Positions 24,694 to 33,784 of a DNA stretch of 35,957 nt are shown piece by piece; the first letter of the stretch is position 1, and every line of letters starts with the position of its first letter. A model generated the notes under the pieces. The model was not told the origin of the DNA and searched no databases. It saw only the letters and a program-made list of their open reading frames with translations. The stretch comes from Thermoproteota archaeon. GTDB lineage: Archaea; Thermoproteota; Bathyarchaeia; Bathyarchaeales; Bathycorpusculaceae. The stretch covers positions 1-35,957 of the forward strand of contig JAAZBP010000045.1 of NCBI GenBank assembly GCA_012513715.1, in the 5' to 3' direction. Both the position numbers and the translations under genes were made by a program.

Positions 24694-25866
24694 TTACGGT
24701 AAATTCATCTCATCCAAATACTCCCTTGCAAATTTGGAGTTATATGCCAAAAGTTCTTTACTTCTTAGTAAGCGACGCTCAAGATGGTCTAGGGCAACCT
24801 TAAAAGTTGGTTCAACTCCCCAACCTTCACTAGCAGCATAAAAGTTGCCGCGTATTGTTCTAAACTGTAATCTACAATGAACCATCGGCGTTCCACCGCG
24901 CATATTAGCACCTCGATTACTTTTTATATACACAAATAGCGAACCTGATTGGAAAGCTTCTTGGAATCTATGTGTAAAAGAATCAAATTCTGACATGATG
25001 AACTTTTGCTGTTCAGGATTAGTGTCTACATCTTTAAAACTGAACTGAATTGTTAATCGTCGTTCCGTGGTTTCTAATTGACTTATAGGTTCCAAAAAAT
25101 CAAGTTTCGTAATTACACCAATTAGTCGGTCGCTGTCAACTACACATAAACATGATATGTCATGGTTATGCATCATTTGCTCGCATTCACGTAGCTTTGT
25201 TTGTGGGTTAATTGTTATCACTGGGCTTCTCATTATTCCCTTTGCTGGAATACCTAATGCTTTGATTTGTTCTCCTGCAACATCTTTGTTGCCCATACGT
25301 TTGGGTGGTAGATATACACTCTCTAAAATGTCTTTGATACTTACTATTCCAACTAGCCGTCCAGACTCGACAATTGGCACATGTGACACTCCGAACTCCC
25401 TCATTAAACCTAAAACGGCTCCAACGCTTCTATTAGCTTCCATAGTGTGGGGTGCACGTGTCATAATTGATTCTGCAATATTATTTCCCCATTCTCCATT
25501 GACTGCGGTGTGTATTACTGCTTCGTCAGTAACGAAACCTAACAGTTTGTCCTTATCAAATACTGGTAATTGTCTGAGTCCACTTCCTACCATCAATTTT
25601 GCGATTCTAATGATTGAGTCTGAGAGGTTTGCTTCAGGTGGTACTGTAATTAAACTTTTTACTTTAGTGCGGCTTAAATCAAGACGTGATTTAAAGAATG
25701 CACGTCTGCCGACGATTCCTAGATATCGCCCTTGTGCATCTGTGACTGCTAATACTGGTGGTACTCCTTTCTGGAATCCTTCAAGACATCGCGAAGCGCT
25801 TTCATTCTCCAACACGGTATTAAATTCTGTTGAAAAAATTTCCTTAACAGTAGTCGATAATGCCAT
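24694..25866 (-). CDS. Four-CBS protein with HPF-like C-terminal domain
   Basis: Residues 1-280 hold four CBS motifs in two Bateman pairs (GIVGRRAF, LLGFVTDEAVIHTA, RLVGIVSIKDIL, RLIGVITKLDFL mark the strand-helix units), which in many proteins sense adenine nucleotides. Residues about 285-385 resemble the ribosome hibernation factor HPF/YfiA: a strand RRLTIQFSFKDVD, a helix FDSFTHRFQEAFQ, a strand with hydrophobic alternation, then NFYAASEGWGVEPTFKVALDHLERRL, close to the Y-A-A-I-D-x-A-V-D-x-L-E-R-Q-L pattern. The fusion suggests energy-dependent ribosome hibernation. The ATG has GTGAT at suitable distance. Confidence 0.8.
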   Translation of the reverse strand: MALSTTVKEIFSTEFNTVLENESASRCLEGFQKGVPPVLAVTDAQGRYLGIVGRRAFFKSRLDLSRTKVKSLITVPPEANLSDSIIRIAKLMVGSGLRQLPVFDKDKLLGFVTDEAVIHTAVNGEWGNNIAESIMTRAPHTMEANRSVGAVLGLMREFGVSHVPIVESGRLVGIVSIKDILESVYLPPKRMGNKDVAGEQIKALGIPAKGIMRSPVITINPQTKLRECEQMMHNHDISCLCVVDSDRLIGVITKLDFLEPISQLETTERRLTIQFSFKDVDTNPEQQKFIMSEFDSFTHRFQEAFQSGSLFVYIKSNRGANMRGGTPMVHCRLQFRTIRGNFYAASEGWGVEPTFKVALDHLERRLLRSKELLAYNSKFAREYLDEMNLP

Positions 25867-26111
25867 TAAGAATCACTGCAAAAATATAAGTTATTGTAGA
25901 ATTTAAATATTAGATGCTTACCCCTACCATCTAAAAATTTTTAACCCAATTCTTAAGCGTTAAAGTGTGTTCTGATAATCCTGTCTTTTTTCGTTTAAAG
26001 AATTGTTACCCTACTAAAACTGGTCTCTTTTAGGTAAAAAAGTTTTTCGAGTTTTCCAAAGTTTATAAGAACAAATCGTCTATAACCCAAGGATTTAAGA
26101 TTGGTGCTTAA

Positions 26112-27842
26112 ATGAGTAAAGCTCTGGAGATGGGAAAATCATCTGCAACAGGTAGTTTTCACCTTCTACTAGGCGTAGTGTGTTCTACAGTAATCATGGC
26201 TATCGGTACAATTTTGTTGGGTATGTTACTTCCTGCGGAAGGTGTAGGACTCTATGGAATGGCTATGATTCCTGCGTCTATTATCAATTTCTTTAGGGAT
26301 TGGGGTATAAACTCTGCTTTAACTAAAGAAATTGCTAACTTAAGGGCTGCTGGAAAAGACTCCAAAATCCAAGATGTAATAGTTTCAGGTGTAATATTTG
26401 AAGTAATCAGCGGCGCTGTTTTGTCTTTGGTCTGTTTTATTATTGCTCAGCCTTTAGCTTTGCTTATCAATCCATTGGGTGCTTCTGAACTCTCACAGTA
26501 TATTTCTATCATGTCTTTGTCAATATTTGCTGGGGCACTTGTAGCAGCAGCTCAGGGAATATTTGTTGGTTATGAACGAATGAAACTCAACAGTTTCACA
26601 CAAGTTTTTCAAGCAACAGTTAAGACTGCACTTGGGCCTCTGCTTATTGTTTTAGGTTTTGGTGTTTTGGGTGCTGTTACTGCAGCTATGGTTTCTATTC
26701 TAGCGGGCGGCATAATCAGTATACTCATAGTTTATTATGTGTTGTTTAGACCATTGTGTAAATCAAATGGCTGCAAATGCGATATTAAAAAAACTTTAAA
26801 ACCAATGTTAAAGTTTGGTATACCTCTAACAGTTTCAACAATTGTTATTGGGGTTTTACCGCAAGTTTTTGCCTTATCAATGTCTTTTTATGCAGGTCTA
26901 GGCGATGTTGCTGCAGGCAACAACTTTGGCTGGATGATGGGAAATTACTTTACAGCTGTTAACTTCTCTGTTCTTTTAACTTTTGTCTCTTTTCCAGTTG
27001 CTACTGCTTTATTTCCGGTTTTTTCAAAGTTGAATCCTGAAAAAGAACCTGAATTAGTGAAGACCGTTTTTGCTTCCTCAGTTAAGTATACATCTTTGTT
27101 ACTTGTCCCAGCTACCTTGATGTTGATAACACTTGCGGCTCCTTTAGTTAACACTCTTTTTCCTAAAGAAGGAATTATTGCATCCCTTTTTTTGGTTAAC
27201 GCTGAACCCAAGTTTCCTTTTGCACCAACGTTTTTAGTTCTCTCTGCGGCAATAAACCTGTTTGCCTTAGTTGGAAACATAAGTTTAGGAACATTCCAAT
27301 CTGGCATCGGAAAAACTGCTCAAATAATGAAGCAGAGTCTCCTGTCTCTGGCAGTTGGTTTACCTCTTGCTTACCTATTAGTTGGGTTCTCTTATTCACT
27401 AGGTGGTTCAGACGGGTTAATATCTGCATCTTACGCTGTAATCGGCGGATTAATCGGGTACATACTTTCAAGTATGCCTGGTATGGTCTGGGGGTTAATA
27501 TGGAGTTGGAAAAACTACCGAGTAAAAGCAGATTTCAAAATTTCCGTAAAAATTTTTACCGCGTCATTCATTGCTTCATTGACTACATATCTACTAATTA
27601 GTCTTTTAATTGTGCCCTACTGGGCAATGCTTTTAGCAGGATTTGCAGTTTTTGTAATAGTATACTTAGCTATGATTCCTATTCTTGGAGCAGTAAACAG
27701 AACAGACATTGACAACTTCAAAGCCATGTTTTCAGGTTTAGGTTTAGTATCCAAAATTTTGAATCTAGCCTTTATTTTTATGTCAAAATTATGTAGAAGT
27801 AATCCTAAAAATGAAGACTTAAAAAACCATTTTAGTCAATAA
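26112..27842 (+). CDS. MOP-superfamily polysaccharide flippase
   Basis: The 576-residue protein has about 14 membrane segments and the Wzx/RfbX layout, with an N-terminal FHLLLGVVCSTVIMAIGTI segment, ...GLYGMAMIPASIINFFRDWG and a long last loop. This family moves lipid-linked sugars across the membrane for glycoprotein or surface polysaccharide assembly. Genes for glycosyltransferases are not adjacent, so the product is unknown. TTTATAAG near 26062-26070 may be the TATA box. Confidence 0.85.
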   Translation: MSKALEMGKSSATGSFHLLLGVVCSTVIMAIGTILLGMLLPAEGVGLYGMAMIPASIINFFRDWGINSALTKEIANLRAAGKDSKIQDVIVSGVIFEVISGAVLSLVCFIIAQPLALLINPLGASELSQYISIMSLSIFAGALVAAAQGIFVGYERMKLNSFTQVFQATVKTALGPLLIVLGFGVLGAVTAAMVSILAGGIISILIVYYVLFRPLCKSNGCKCDIKKTLKPMLKFGIPLTVSTIVIGVLPQVFALSMSFYAGLGDVAAGNNFGWMMGNYFTAVNFSVLLTFVSFPVATALFPVFSKLNPEKEPELVKTVFASSVKYTSLLLVPATLMLITLAAPLVNTLFPKEGIIASLFLVNAEPKFPFAPTFLVLSAAINLFALVGNISLGTFQSGIGKTAQIMKQSLLSLAVGLPLAYLLVGFSYSLGGSDGLISASYAVIGGLIGYILSSMPGMVWGLIWSWKNYRVKADFKISVKIFTASFIASLTTYLLISLLIVPYWAMLLAGFAVFVIVYLAMIPILGAVNRTDIDNFKAMFSGLGLVSKILNLAFIFMSKLCRSNPKNEDLKNHFSQ

Positions 27843-27946
27843 TTCTTTCAAAGAGTCTTTTTTGTTGATTCAAAGTTGTTTTATGTCTTATTTGAATGGT
27901 AGTATCCATTTGTGAACCCTAATCCTTAAAAGTTAAGTAACATGAA

Positions 27947-28642
27947 ATGAGTGAGTCACAAGGATGGAAAATACCTTTGTTTGCTGTTGGACACATGGCC
28001 GTCGCTTACCTTCTTGGTAAAGGATCTTCAAAAATTCTCAATACAACAGTAAATGTTCCCTTACTAATAGTCCTTTCAATATTACCTGACATAGATATAA
28101 TCTATGACTTCTTAATGGGCACAGAAATTCATAGAGGACCAACACACTCTATTTTATTTGCTGTATTGCTTTTTCTTCCACTATTCATTATTTATCGCAA
28201 AAAAGCCATTCCATACTTTTTGGCTTTGCTCTCTCACTCTTTAATATGCGATTTCTTAATAGGCGGTCACCTCTTACTTTTATGGCCTTTTTCAACTGTC
28301 GAATATGGATTACCCTACATTGACATTCTCAGTCCAGTAAACATAGTCTTAGAATTTACTTTATTTCTTATAGCGATGGCTGTTCTAGTTAAGACCGATG
28401 ACTGGAGAGTTTTTCTCTCTCATAATAAAACAAACTTGATTCTAATTATCCCAGTGGTTACTGTATTATTACCCAGTACAGTTGGCTACCCATTTGATGA
28501 ATCACTGTTTATAACTCAACCAGTACTTGCTATTGCACATATAATCTATCTTTGCTTGTTTACTGTTGCAATTTTAAAATCTCTTCTTTACTACTACCGG
28601 CAGTTGTCTAAATCTTATAGTCAATCCTTAACTAAAAGTTAA
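27947..28642 (+). CDS. YdjM-like membrane-bound metal-dependent hydrolase
   Basis: The 231-residue protein has about five membrane segments. The conserved motif HRGPTHSILF near residue 65 and an early H in VGHMAVAYLLGKG, plus LPDIDIIYDF, identify the YdjM/LexA-binding membrane-associated family, in which His and Asp residues are thought to bind metal at the membrane. Exact substrate is unknown; the family is often linked to lipid or surface stress. A TATA-like CCTTAAAAG lies about 20 bases upstream of the start. Confidence 0.8.
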   Translation: MSESQGWKIPLFAVGHMAVAYLLGKGSSKILNTTVNVPLLIVLSILPDIDIIYDFLMGTEIHRGPTHSILFAVLLFLPLFIIYRKKAIPYFLALLSHSLICDFLIGGHLLLLWPFSTVEYGLPYIDILSPVNIVLEFTLFLIAMAVLVKTDDWRVFLSHNKTNLILIIPVVTVLLPSTVGYPFDESLFITQPVLAIAHIIYLCLFTVAILKSLLYYYRQLSKSYSQSLTKS

Positions 28643-28682
28643 TCTCCAAAGAGTCTTAAGCGAGCGTATTATATTTCTTGGT

Positions 28683-29402
28683 ATGCATCGGATCGGAGTT
28701 ATAATTCCATCGTCAAATACAACAGTCGAAAAAGAATTCTCAAAAATTTTACTGAATAATGATGTTTCTCTTCATTTTACTCGAATTCACTTGACTGATG
28801 TGACAATAAATGACTTAAGTAGAATGGAAAAAGACGTCTACGTTGCTGCGCAATTATTGAAGGATGCATGTGTAGAATTAATCGTGTTTGCCTGCACCTC
28901 GGGTAGTCTAATCAAAGGTTTCGATTATGATAGACAAATTGCAGAAGAAATAACTAATTTAACTGGGTGCAATGCGATTACTACATCTAGAGCTGTTATT
29001 ACCTCTTTAAAAACTTTGAAAGTTAGAAAAATTAGTCTAGCGACACCTTACATAAAAGATGTAACTGACAAAGAAATTGATTTTCTGCAACTACATGGGT
29101 TTGAAATAGTTAAAACTCGCTTCCTAAATATACTTGAAAATATACAAATCGGCAATTTATCTCCCTTCTGTGCCGAAGAAATAGTTAAAAATGTAGATTC
29201 CCCAAATGCTGAAGCTGTTTTTATCAGTTGTACCAACTTTAGAACTTTCCAGGTTCTGTCTTCCCTAGAAAAAATCATCTGTAAACCAGTAGTCAGTAGT
29301 AACAGCATAACATTATGGGCTATTTTAAACATCCTAAAAATCCAATGTTCTCCTGATTTAGGTTGCCTATTTAATATTAGAAACCCTGATAAATTGGTTT
29401 AA
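28683..29402 (+). CDS. Asp/Glu racemase superfamily, maleate-isomerase-like
   Basis: The 239-residue protein opens with RIGVIIPSSNTTVEKEF and carries two cysteine motifs, VFACTSGSL near residue 79 and FISCTNFRTF near residue 187, in the places of the two catalytic cysteines of the racemase/maleate isomerase/arylmalonate decarboxylase family. Both cysteines are present, favouring an isomerase or racemase. Substrate is unknown. A hairpin with a U-run follows the stop. Confidence 0.85.
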   Translation: MHRIGVIIPSSNTTVEKEFSKILLNNDVSLHFTRIHLTDVTINDLSRMEKDVYVAAQLLKDACVELIVFACTSGSLIKGFDYDRQIAEEITNLTGCNAITTSRAVITSLKTLKVRKISLATPYIKDVTDKEIDFLQLHGFEIVKTRFLNILENIQIGNLSPFCAEEIVKNVDSPNAEAVFISCTNFRTFQVLSSLEKIICKPVVSSNSITLWAILNILKIQCSPDLGCLFNIRNPDKLV

Positions 29403-29421
29403 ACAAATAAATTTACATTCC

Positions 29422-29459
29422 AAGAATCAAAAATACACACTTAATCATGATTCTTTTTA
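29422..29459 (+). terminator. Hairpin terminator after the racemase-family gene
   Basis: AAGAATCA (29422-29429) pairs perfectly with TGATTCTT (29448-29455), followed by TTTAT. The loop is 18 bases. The position 20 bases after the stop codon suits a terminator. Confidence 0.5.
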
Positions 29460-29496
29460 TTAGTATTATATCATCGGACACGTTATTTCCTCAAGC

Positions 29497-29591
29497 AATA
29501 TTTATAACGAAAGCTCAGCATCAATAAAAATCATTCCTGTAGGTTCTGGAGCCTTTGTACCCCGTGTATAAAACCTCTAGGTGATACACAG
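29497..29591 (+). promoter_or_regulatory. Leader of the ferredoxin-HdrA operon with SD hairpin
   Basis: AATATTTATAA at 29497-29507 is a good TATA box, giving a leader of about 60 bases. Near the start codon, GTGTAT (29564-29569) pairs with ATACAC (29584-29589), and ACC (29573-29575) can pair with GGT (29580-29582), so the ribosome-binding site AGGTGA (29579-29584) lies inside the hairpin. A second small hairpin, GGTT/AGCC, lies upstream. Translation could therefore be conditional. Confidence 0.45.
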
Positions 29592-30527
29592 ATGCCATTT
29601 AAGCAATTAAAAAAAGATGAGGCAGACTCTTTAACGTTAGAGTGGGTTTTGCAGACTAAAACCTACAAGTTACTTCTCAATAAAAACCGCTGTGTAGGTT
29701 GCCAAATATGTTTTTTTGCTTGTCCCAAAGAGGCCATAACAATACAAAAACAAAGAAAAACCCCCGACGGAACTGCCCAGAAAGCTAAAATAGACTTTGA
29801 TTTGTCTAAATGTAATTTTTGCGGCATCTGTGATGTAACTTGTCCCTATGGTGCAATAGAAGTTACCTTAAACGGGTCACGTGATTTACCTGTACTCTCT
29901 AAAGATAGCTTCCCCAAATTAATCCGTGAAATTCAAGTGGATACTCGTAAATGCGACAGAGAATGTGCAGAATGTGAAACCGTTTGTCCTTTATCTCTAA
30001 TTAAAATTTCTAGGTTTGGTTACGATGGAAAACCTGTTAAAGACTTTTCTGTTCTTTCTCCCTTAGGTAGAAAACGTGTTCAAGTCATCCTGGATATCCA
30101 AAAGGAATATTGTCCAACCTGTAGACTTTGCGAGTTCAAATGTCCTGCAGGAGCGATCCGAATAAAAAAAATGTTCGAAGGTACAATAAAGATAAACCAA
30201 AATAGTTGTCCTCAAGGTTGTAAAGACTGTTTGGATGTGTGTCCAATTACTGGTGCTCTATTTTTAGGTGAAGACCAGAAAGTTTACGTTAACGAACTTT
30301 TCTGTACCTATTGTGGTGCATGTAAAAATGTTTGCCCTGAAGAACAAGCTTTAATCCTTAACCGAACAAAAGTTCTCCATACGCCTGTACGTTCAGGCGC
30401 TTGGAATAAAGCTTTAGAAAGGATTACCAGTTCAGATAACGCGCTTAAAGAGTTTAAAGCTCAGGCAGCTAAAACTAGAAGACATACAGTTGAAAAACGA
30501 TTTTTTGCGGAGAAACTGAAAAAATGA
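29592..30527 (+). CDS. Polyferredoxin with six [4Fe-4S] motifs
   Basis: The 311-residue protein has six C-x2-C-x2-C-x3-C-P style or close variants: CVGCQICFFACP, CNFCGICDVTCP, CDRECAECETVCP, CPTCRLCEFKCP, CPQGCKDCLDVCP and CTYCGACKNVCP. Such chains act as electron wires, as in FwdF/MvhB-type subunits. The stop overlaps the ATG of the hdrA gene (ATGA), so the two are translated together and the ferredoxin likely feeds or drains electrons from HdrA. Motifs three and five have an extra residue before the second cysteine, which may change cluster properties. Confidence 0.88.
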   Translation: MPFKQLKKDEADSLTLEWVLQTKTYKLLLNKNRCVGCQICFFACPKEAITIQKQRKTPDGTAQKAKIDFDLSKCNFCGICDVTCPYGAIEVTLNGSRDLPVLSKDSFPKLIREIQVDTRKCDRECAECETVCPLSLIKISRFGYDGKPVKDFSVLSPLGRKRVQVILDIQKEYCPTCRLCEFKCPAGAIRIKKMFEGTIKINQNSCPQGCKDCLDVCPITGALFLGEDQKVYVNELFCTYCGACKNVCPEEQALILNRTKVLHTPVRSGAWNKALERITSSDNALKEFKAQAAKTRRHTVEKRFFAEKLKK

Positions 30528-32953
30528 GTACACAAAAATTTTCATCTCAACCTGAAGACTTACGTGTTGGCGTTTTTGTCTGTCACTGCGGATTAAACAT
30601 TGCTGGAACCGTTGATGTTCATGCAGTAGCTGAATACGCTAGAACTTTGCCAGATGTAGTTTTCGTTAAAGAAAACCGTTATACCTGTTCAGATCCAGGC
30701 CAAGAAGAAATAAGGAAAGCTATTAAAGAAAAAAACCTTAATCGTGTAGTCATAGCAGCTTGTTCTCCACGTATGCATGAAGCAACATTTCGTAGAACCG
30801 TATCTGAAGCTGGACTTAACAGTTTTCTATATGAAATGGCTAACATACGTGAATTCGCCTCTTGGTGTCATCAAACTGATCCTGAAGCTGCTACTGAACG
30901 CGCTAAAGATACAGTTCGCATGGCAGTTGCAAAAGTAAGATTAATGCAGCCACTTCAAACAATTGAGGTATCTGTCACAAATAAAGCTCTTATAGTCGGT
31001 GGTGGAATCGCAGGTATCAGTGCAGCCCTTGATTTAGCTGAAATGGGCTACAAAGTGTATTTACTTGAAAAAACACAGAGTATCGGCGGGCACATGGCAG
31101 CCTTAGATAAAACTTTTCCAACATTAGACTGTAGCATATGTATTGAAGGCCCAAAGATGGTCGATTGTGCTAGGCATCCTAACATAACCATTTTAGCTAA
31201 CAGTGAATTAGTCAAAGTTGACGGTTACGTAGGTAACTTTAGAGTTAAAATTCGTAAAAACCCCCGTTATGTTATACCTGAAAAATGCACTGGTTGCGGT
31301 GAATGTAAAGATGCGTGTCCAATAGAGTACCCCAACGAGTGGGATATGAATCTTGGTACCCGAAAAGCTATTTCTGTACCGTTTGATCAAGCGGTTCCAT
31401 TGGTTTACGCTATCAACAGAGATTACTGTATTGAATGTTTCAAGTGTATCGATGCTTGTGGTGAACGTGAAGCCATCGATTTTGACCAAAAACCTGAAGA
31501 AGTAGACCTTGATGTAGGCGCAATCATAGTTTCCACTGGATTTGATATTTATGAACCCTACGATTTACCCCTGCTAGGTTATGGTAGATATTCTAATGTT
31601 TTAACAAGCATGGAGTTTGAACGGCTAATTCTCGCTGCTGGTCCAACAGGTGGTAAAGTAATTAGGCAATCAGATGGACAAAAACCTAAACGCATAGCTT
31701 TCATCCAATGTGTGGGTAGTCGTGACAAAAACAAGTATCCTTACTGCAGTAATTTCTGTTGTATGTACACTCTAAAACATGTGGTTCAAATTAAAGAGAA
31801 ATACCAGCAAGACGTTGAAGTTTACGTTTTTTACATAGATATACGCAGTCCAAGTAAAGGTTATGAAGAATTTTATAATCGTGCAAGAGAACGTGGTGTC
31901 AACTTCATACGCGGGCGCGTCAGCCATATTGATGAAGATCCTTCAAATAGGAATTTGATTATTCACTCTGAAGATTCGCTTTTGGGTCAACCGATAGAAC
32001 TTGAAGTTGACATGGTAGTTTTAGCTACAGCTTCTATACCTAAAAGAGATGTTGAAGACTTAAGTCGTATACTAAACCTTTCACGTGACTCTGACGGGTT
32101 CTTAATGGAAGCTCATCCTAAACTGAAACCTTTAGATGCACCTACAGACGGGATTTTTTTTGCCGGTTCATGTTCCGGTCTTAAAGATATTCCTGCTAGT
32201 GTTTCACAAGGAAGCGGCGCCGCAGCAAGGGCAGCTACTGTTATAAGTAAATCAACTTGGAAAATTGAACCTATAATCTCGATTGTAGATGAAACCACAT
32301 GTGTAAAATGCGGTATTTGTGTAGATAAATGTCCGTATGGCGCAATCAAACAAGAAAAAGGTAAACCTGCTCAAATAATAACAGCTAGTTGTCATGGTTG
32401 TGGAACATGTGTAGCTGAATGTCCACAGCATGCGATACGTCAAATGCATTTCACTGACGCTCAAATAATAGCTCAAATTCGTGCTGCTTTGGAGGATAAA
32501 CCTGAAGATAAAATCTTGGCCTTTTTATGTAATTGGTGTAGCTATGCTGGTGCTGATTTAGCTGGAATCAGTAGATGCGATTACCCTGCAACTGTAAGAG
32601 TGATACGTGTTATGTGTAGCGGTAGAGTATCCAAAGATTTTATACTTGAAGCTCTGCGGCTAGGTGCAGGTATGGTTATGATAGGTGCATGTCACCTGCC
32701 ATATGATTGTCACTACATCGACGGAAATGCTAAGATGAAAGCACGTACTGATGCATTGAAAAAGATGCTTGTAAAACTTGGAATGAGTTCTGAACGCTTC
32801 AGAGTAGAGTATATTTCAGCAGCAGAAGGAATTCGTTACGCAGAAGTCATAAAAGAAATTGATGATCAAAGAAAACTGTTAGGCAAAGAAAGAATCAAGG
32901 CAGAAAATAAAGTTCTAAAACCCTATATTGAGAAAATGTTACGACTTAAATGA
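30524..32953 (+). CDS. hdrA: HdrA-MvhD fusion, electron-bifurcating heterodisulfide reductase subunit
   Basis: The 809-residue protein contains an N-terminal HdrA domain with CHCGLNIAGTVDV and cysteines near 58 and 81, an FAD domain (ALIVGGGIAGISAALDLAE, near residue 153), four [4Fe-4S] motifs (CTGCGECKDACP, CIECFKCIDAC, CVKCGICVDKCP, CHGCGTCVAECP) and a C-terminal MvhD/FlpD [2Fe-2S] domain (LAFLCNWCSYAGADLAG ... GACHLPYDCHYIDGN). In methanogens HdrA bifurcates electrons with HdrBC and a hydrogenase or formate dehydrogenase linked through MvhD. No HdrB, HdrC or hydrogenase is in this window, so partners are encoded elsewhere or the polyferredoxin replaces them. Confidence 0.92.
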   Translation: MSTQKFSSQPEDLRVGVFVCHCGLNIAGTVDVHAVAEYARTLPDVVFVKENRYTCSDPGQEEIRKAIKEKNLNRVVIAACSPRMHEATFRRTVSEAGLNSFLYEMANIREFASWCHQTDPEAATERAKDTVRMAVAKVRLMQPLQTIEVSVTNKALIVGGGIAGISAALDLAEMGYKVYLLEKTQSIGGHMAALDKTFPTLDCSICIEGPKMVDCARHPNITILANSELVKVDGYVGNFRVKIRKNPRYVIPEKCTGCGECKDACPIEYPNEWDMNLGTRKAISVPFDQAVPLVYAINRDYCIECFKCIDACGEREAIDFDQKPEEVDLDVGAIIVSTGFDIYEPYDLPLLGYGRYSNVLTSMEFERLILAAGPTGGKVIRQSDGQKPKRIAFIQCVGSRDKNKYPYCSNFCCMYTLKHVVQIKEKYQQDVEVYVFYIDIRSPSKGYEEFYNRARERGVNFIRGRVSHIDEDPSNRNLIIHSEDSLLGQPIELEVDMVVLATASIPKRDVEDLSRILNLSRDSDGFLMEAHPKLKPLDAPTDGIFFAGSCSGLKDIPASVSQGSGAAARAATVISKSTWKIEPIISIVDETTCVKCGICVDKCPYGAIKQEKGKPAQIITASCHGCGTCVAECPQHAIRQMHFTDAQIIAQIRAALEDKPEDKILAFLCNWCSYAGADLAGISRCDYPATVRVIRVMCSGRVSKDFILEALRLGAGMVMIGACHLPYDCHYIDGNAKMKARTDALKKMLVKLGMSSERFRVEYISAAEGIRYAEVIKEIDDQRKLLGKERIKAENKVLKPYIEKMLRLK

Positions 32954-33121
32954 ACCTTAAAACATTTTCATTCTATCTTTTTTGTTTTGTAGCCTTCTTT
33001 AATTGATTCTTAAAAAGTTGGAACAATTCAAGTTTGTAATATTACCTAGGGGTTTAAGGAATAACCACCTTTGAGGTTTGAGGGTAAAAATTTAATTACA
33101 ACTGCCATTAACTGTGGTTTG

Positions 33122-33553
33122 ATGCGTATGAATGTTGATGACTGTATAAAGTTTGCTAACCAAAACCCCTCCAGCTACTTGGCCACAGTCGACGGTGACC
33201 AACCACGCGTAAGAGGTATGCTCATGTGGTTTGCAGATAAAACAGGATTCTATTACAATACAAGTGCAACAAAAGACCTGTACCATCAGTTTAACGCTAA
33301 CCCAAAAGTGGAACTCTGTTTCTTTGACGCTAAAAGCAAAAACCTTGATCAGATGAGAGTAACCGGGCAAGTAGACTTTGTTGATGACATGAAAATAAGA
33401 GCAAAACTGCTTGAAGATAGGCCATTCCTTAAAGATATGGGATTCGGCGCTGATAACCCAAAGCTAATTGTGTTTCGAATTGTAAATTGTATAGCCCATT
33501 TCTGGAGTTGGGAAACAAACTTACAACCTAAAAAGTACATCAGGATCAACTAA
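33122..33553 (+). CDS. Pyridoxamine 5'-phosphate oxidase-like flavin-binding protein
   Basis: The protein (about 143 residues) is a split-barrel PPOX family member: NPSSYLATVDGDQPRVRGMLM near the start, YYNTSATKDLYHQFNANPKVELCFF in the middle and a C-terminal IAHFWSWE. Members bind FMN or F420 and reduce small molecules; the substrate is unknown. I prefer the ATG at 33122 or 33128 because TTTAATTA (33091-33098) would give a leaderless transcript starting there; a longer TTG start at 33071 is possible. Confidence 0.78.
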   Translation: MRMNVDDCIKFANQNPSSYLATVDGDQPRVRGMLMWFADKTGFYYNTSATKDLYHQFNANPKVELCFFDAKSKNLDQMRVTGQVDFVDDMKIRAKLLEDRPFLKDMGFGADNPKLIVFRIVNCIAHFWSWETNLQPKKYIRIN

Positions 33554-33704
33554 AACAAAACTTTGTGTACTGAATAATCTGTTTTTTAAAGGGTTATTAG
33601 TGGTTAGATTAATTCTTAACTTACTCTATTTATTCTGGATGTAGCTGCATCTTTTACTTTATCCAAAAATCGTTTTCTTAACAAAATAGCAGCCTCTTTT
33701 TTTA

Positions 33705-33745
33705 GTCAAGAAACCTTGACAAAGCCTTTGTCAAGAAACCTTGAC
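33705..33745. promoter_or_regulatory. Tandem palindromic operator array before a TATA box
   Basis: Two identical 16-base palindromes GTCAAGAAACCTTGAC occur at 33705-33720 and 33730-33745, with centres 25 bases apart. Between them CTTGACAAAG and CTTTGTCAAG (33715-33724, 33726-33735) form a perfect 10-1-10 palindrome. The array ends five bases before the TATA box, over the place where TFB binds, so a bound dimer or tetramer would strongly affect the promoter. Confidence 0.75.
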
Positions 33746-33750
33746 AAAAA

Positions 33751-33759
33751 AATATTTAA
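33751..33759 (+). promoter_or_regulatory. TATA box of the small RNA/sORF locus
   Basis: AATATTTAA lies directly downstream of the palindrome array. With typical archaeal spacing transcription would begin near 33783-33786, exactly at the first base of the stem-loop at 33785. Confidence 0.6.
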
Positions 33760-33784
33760 CTGATAAGTGACCGGGTTAATTATT

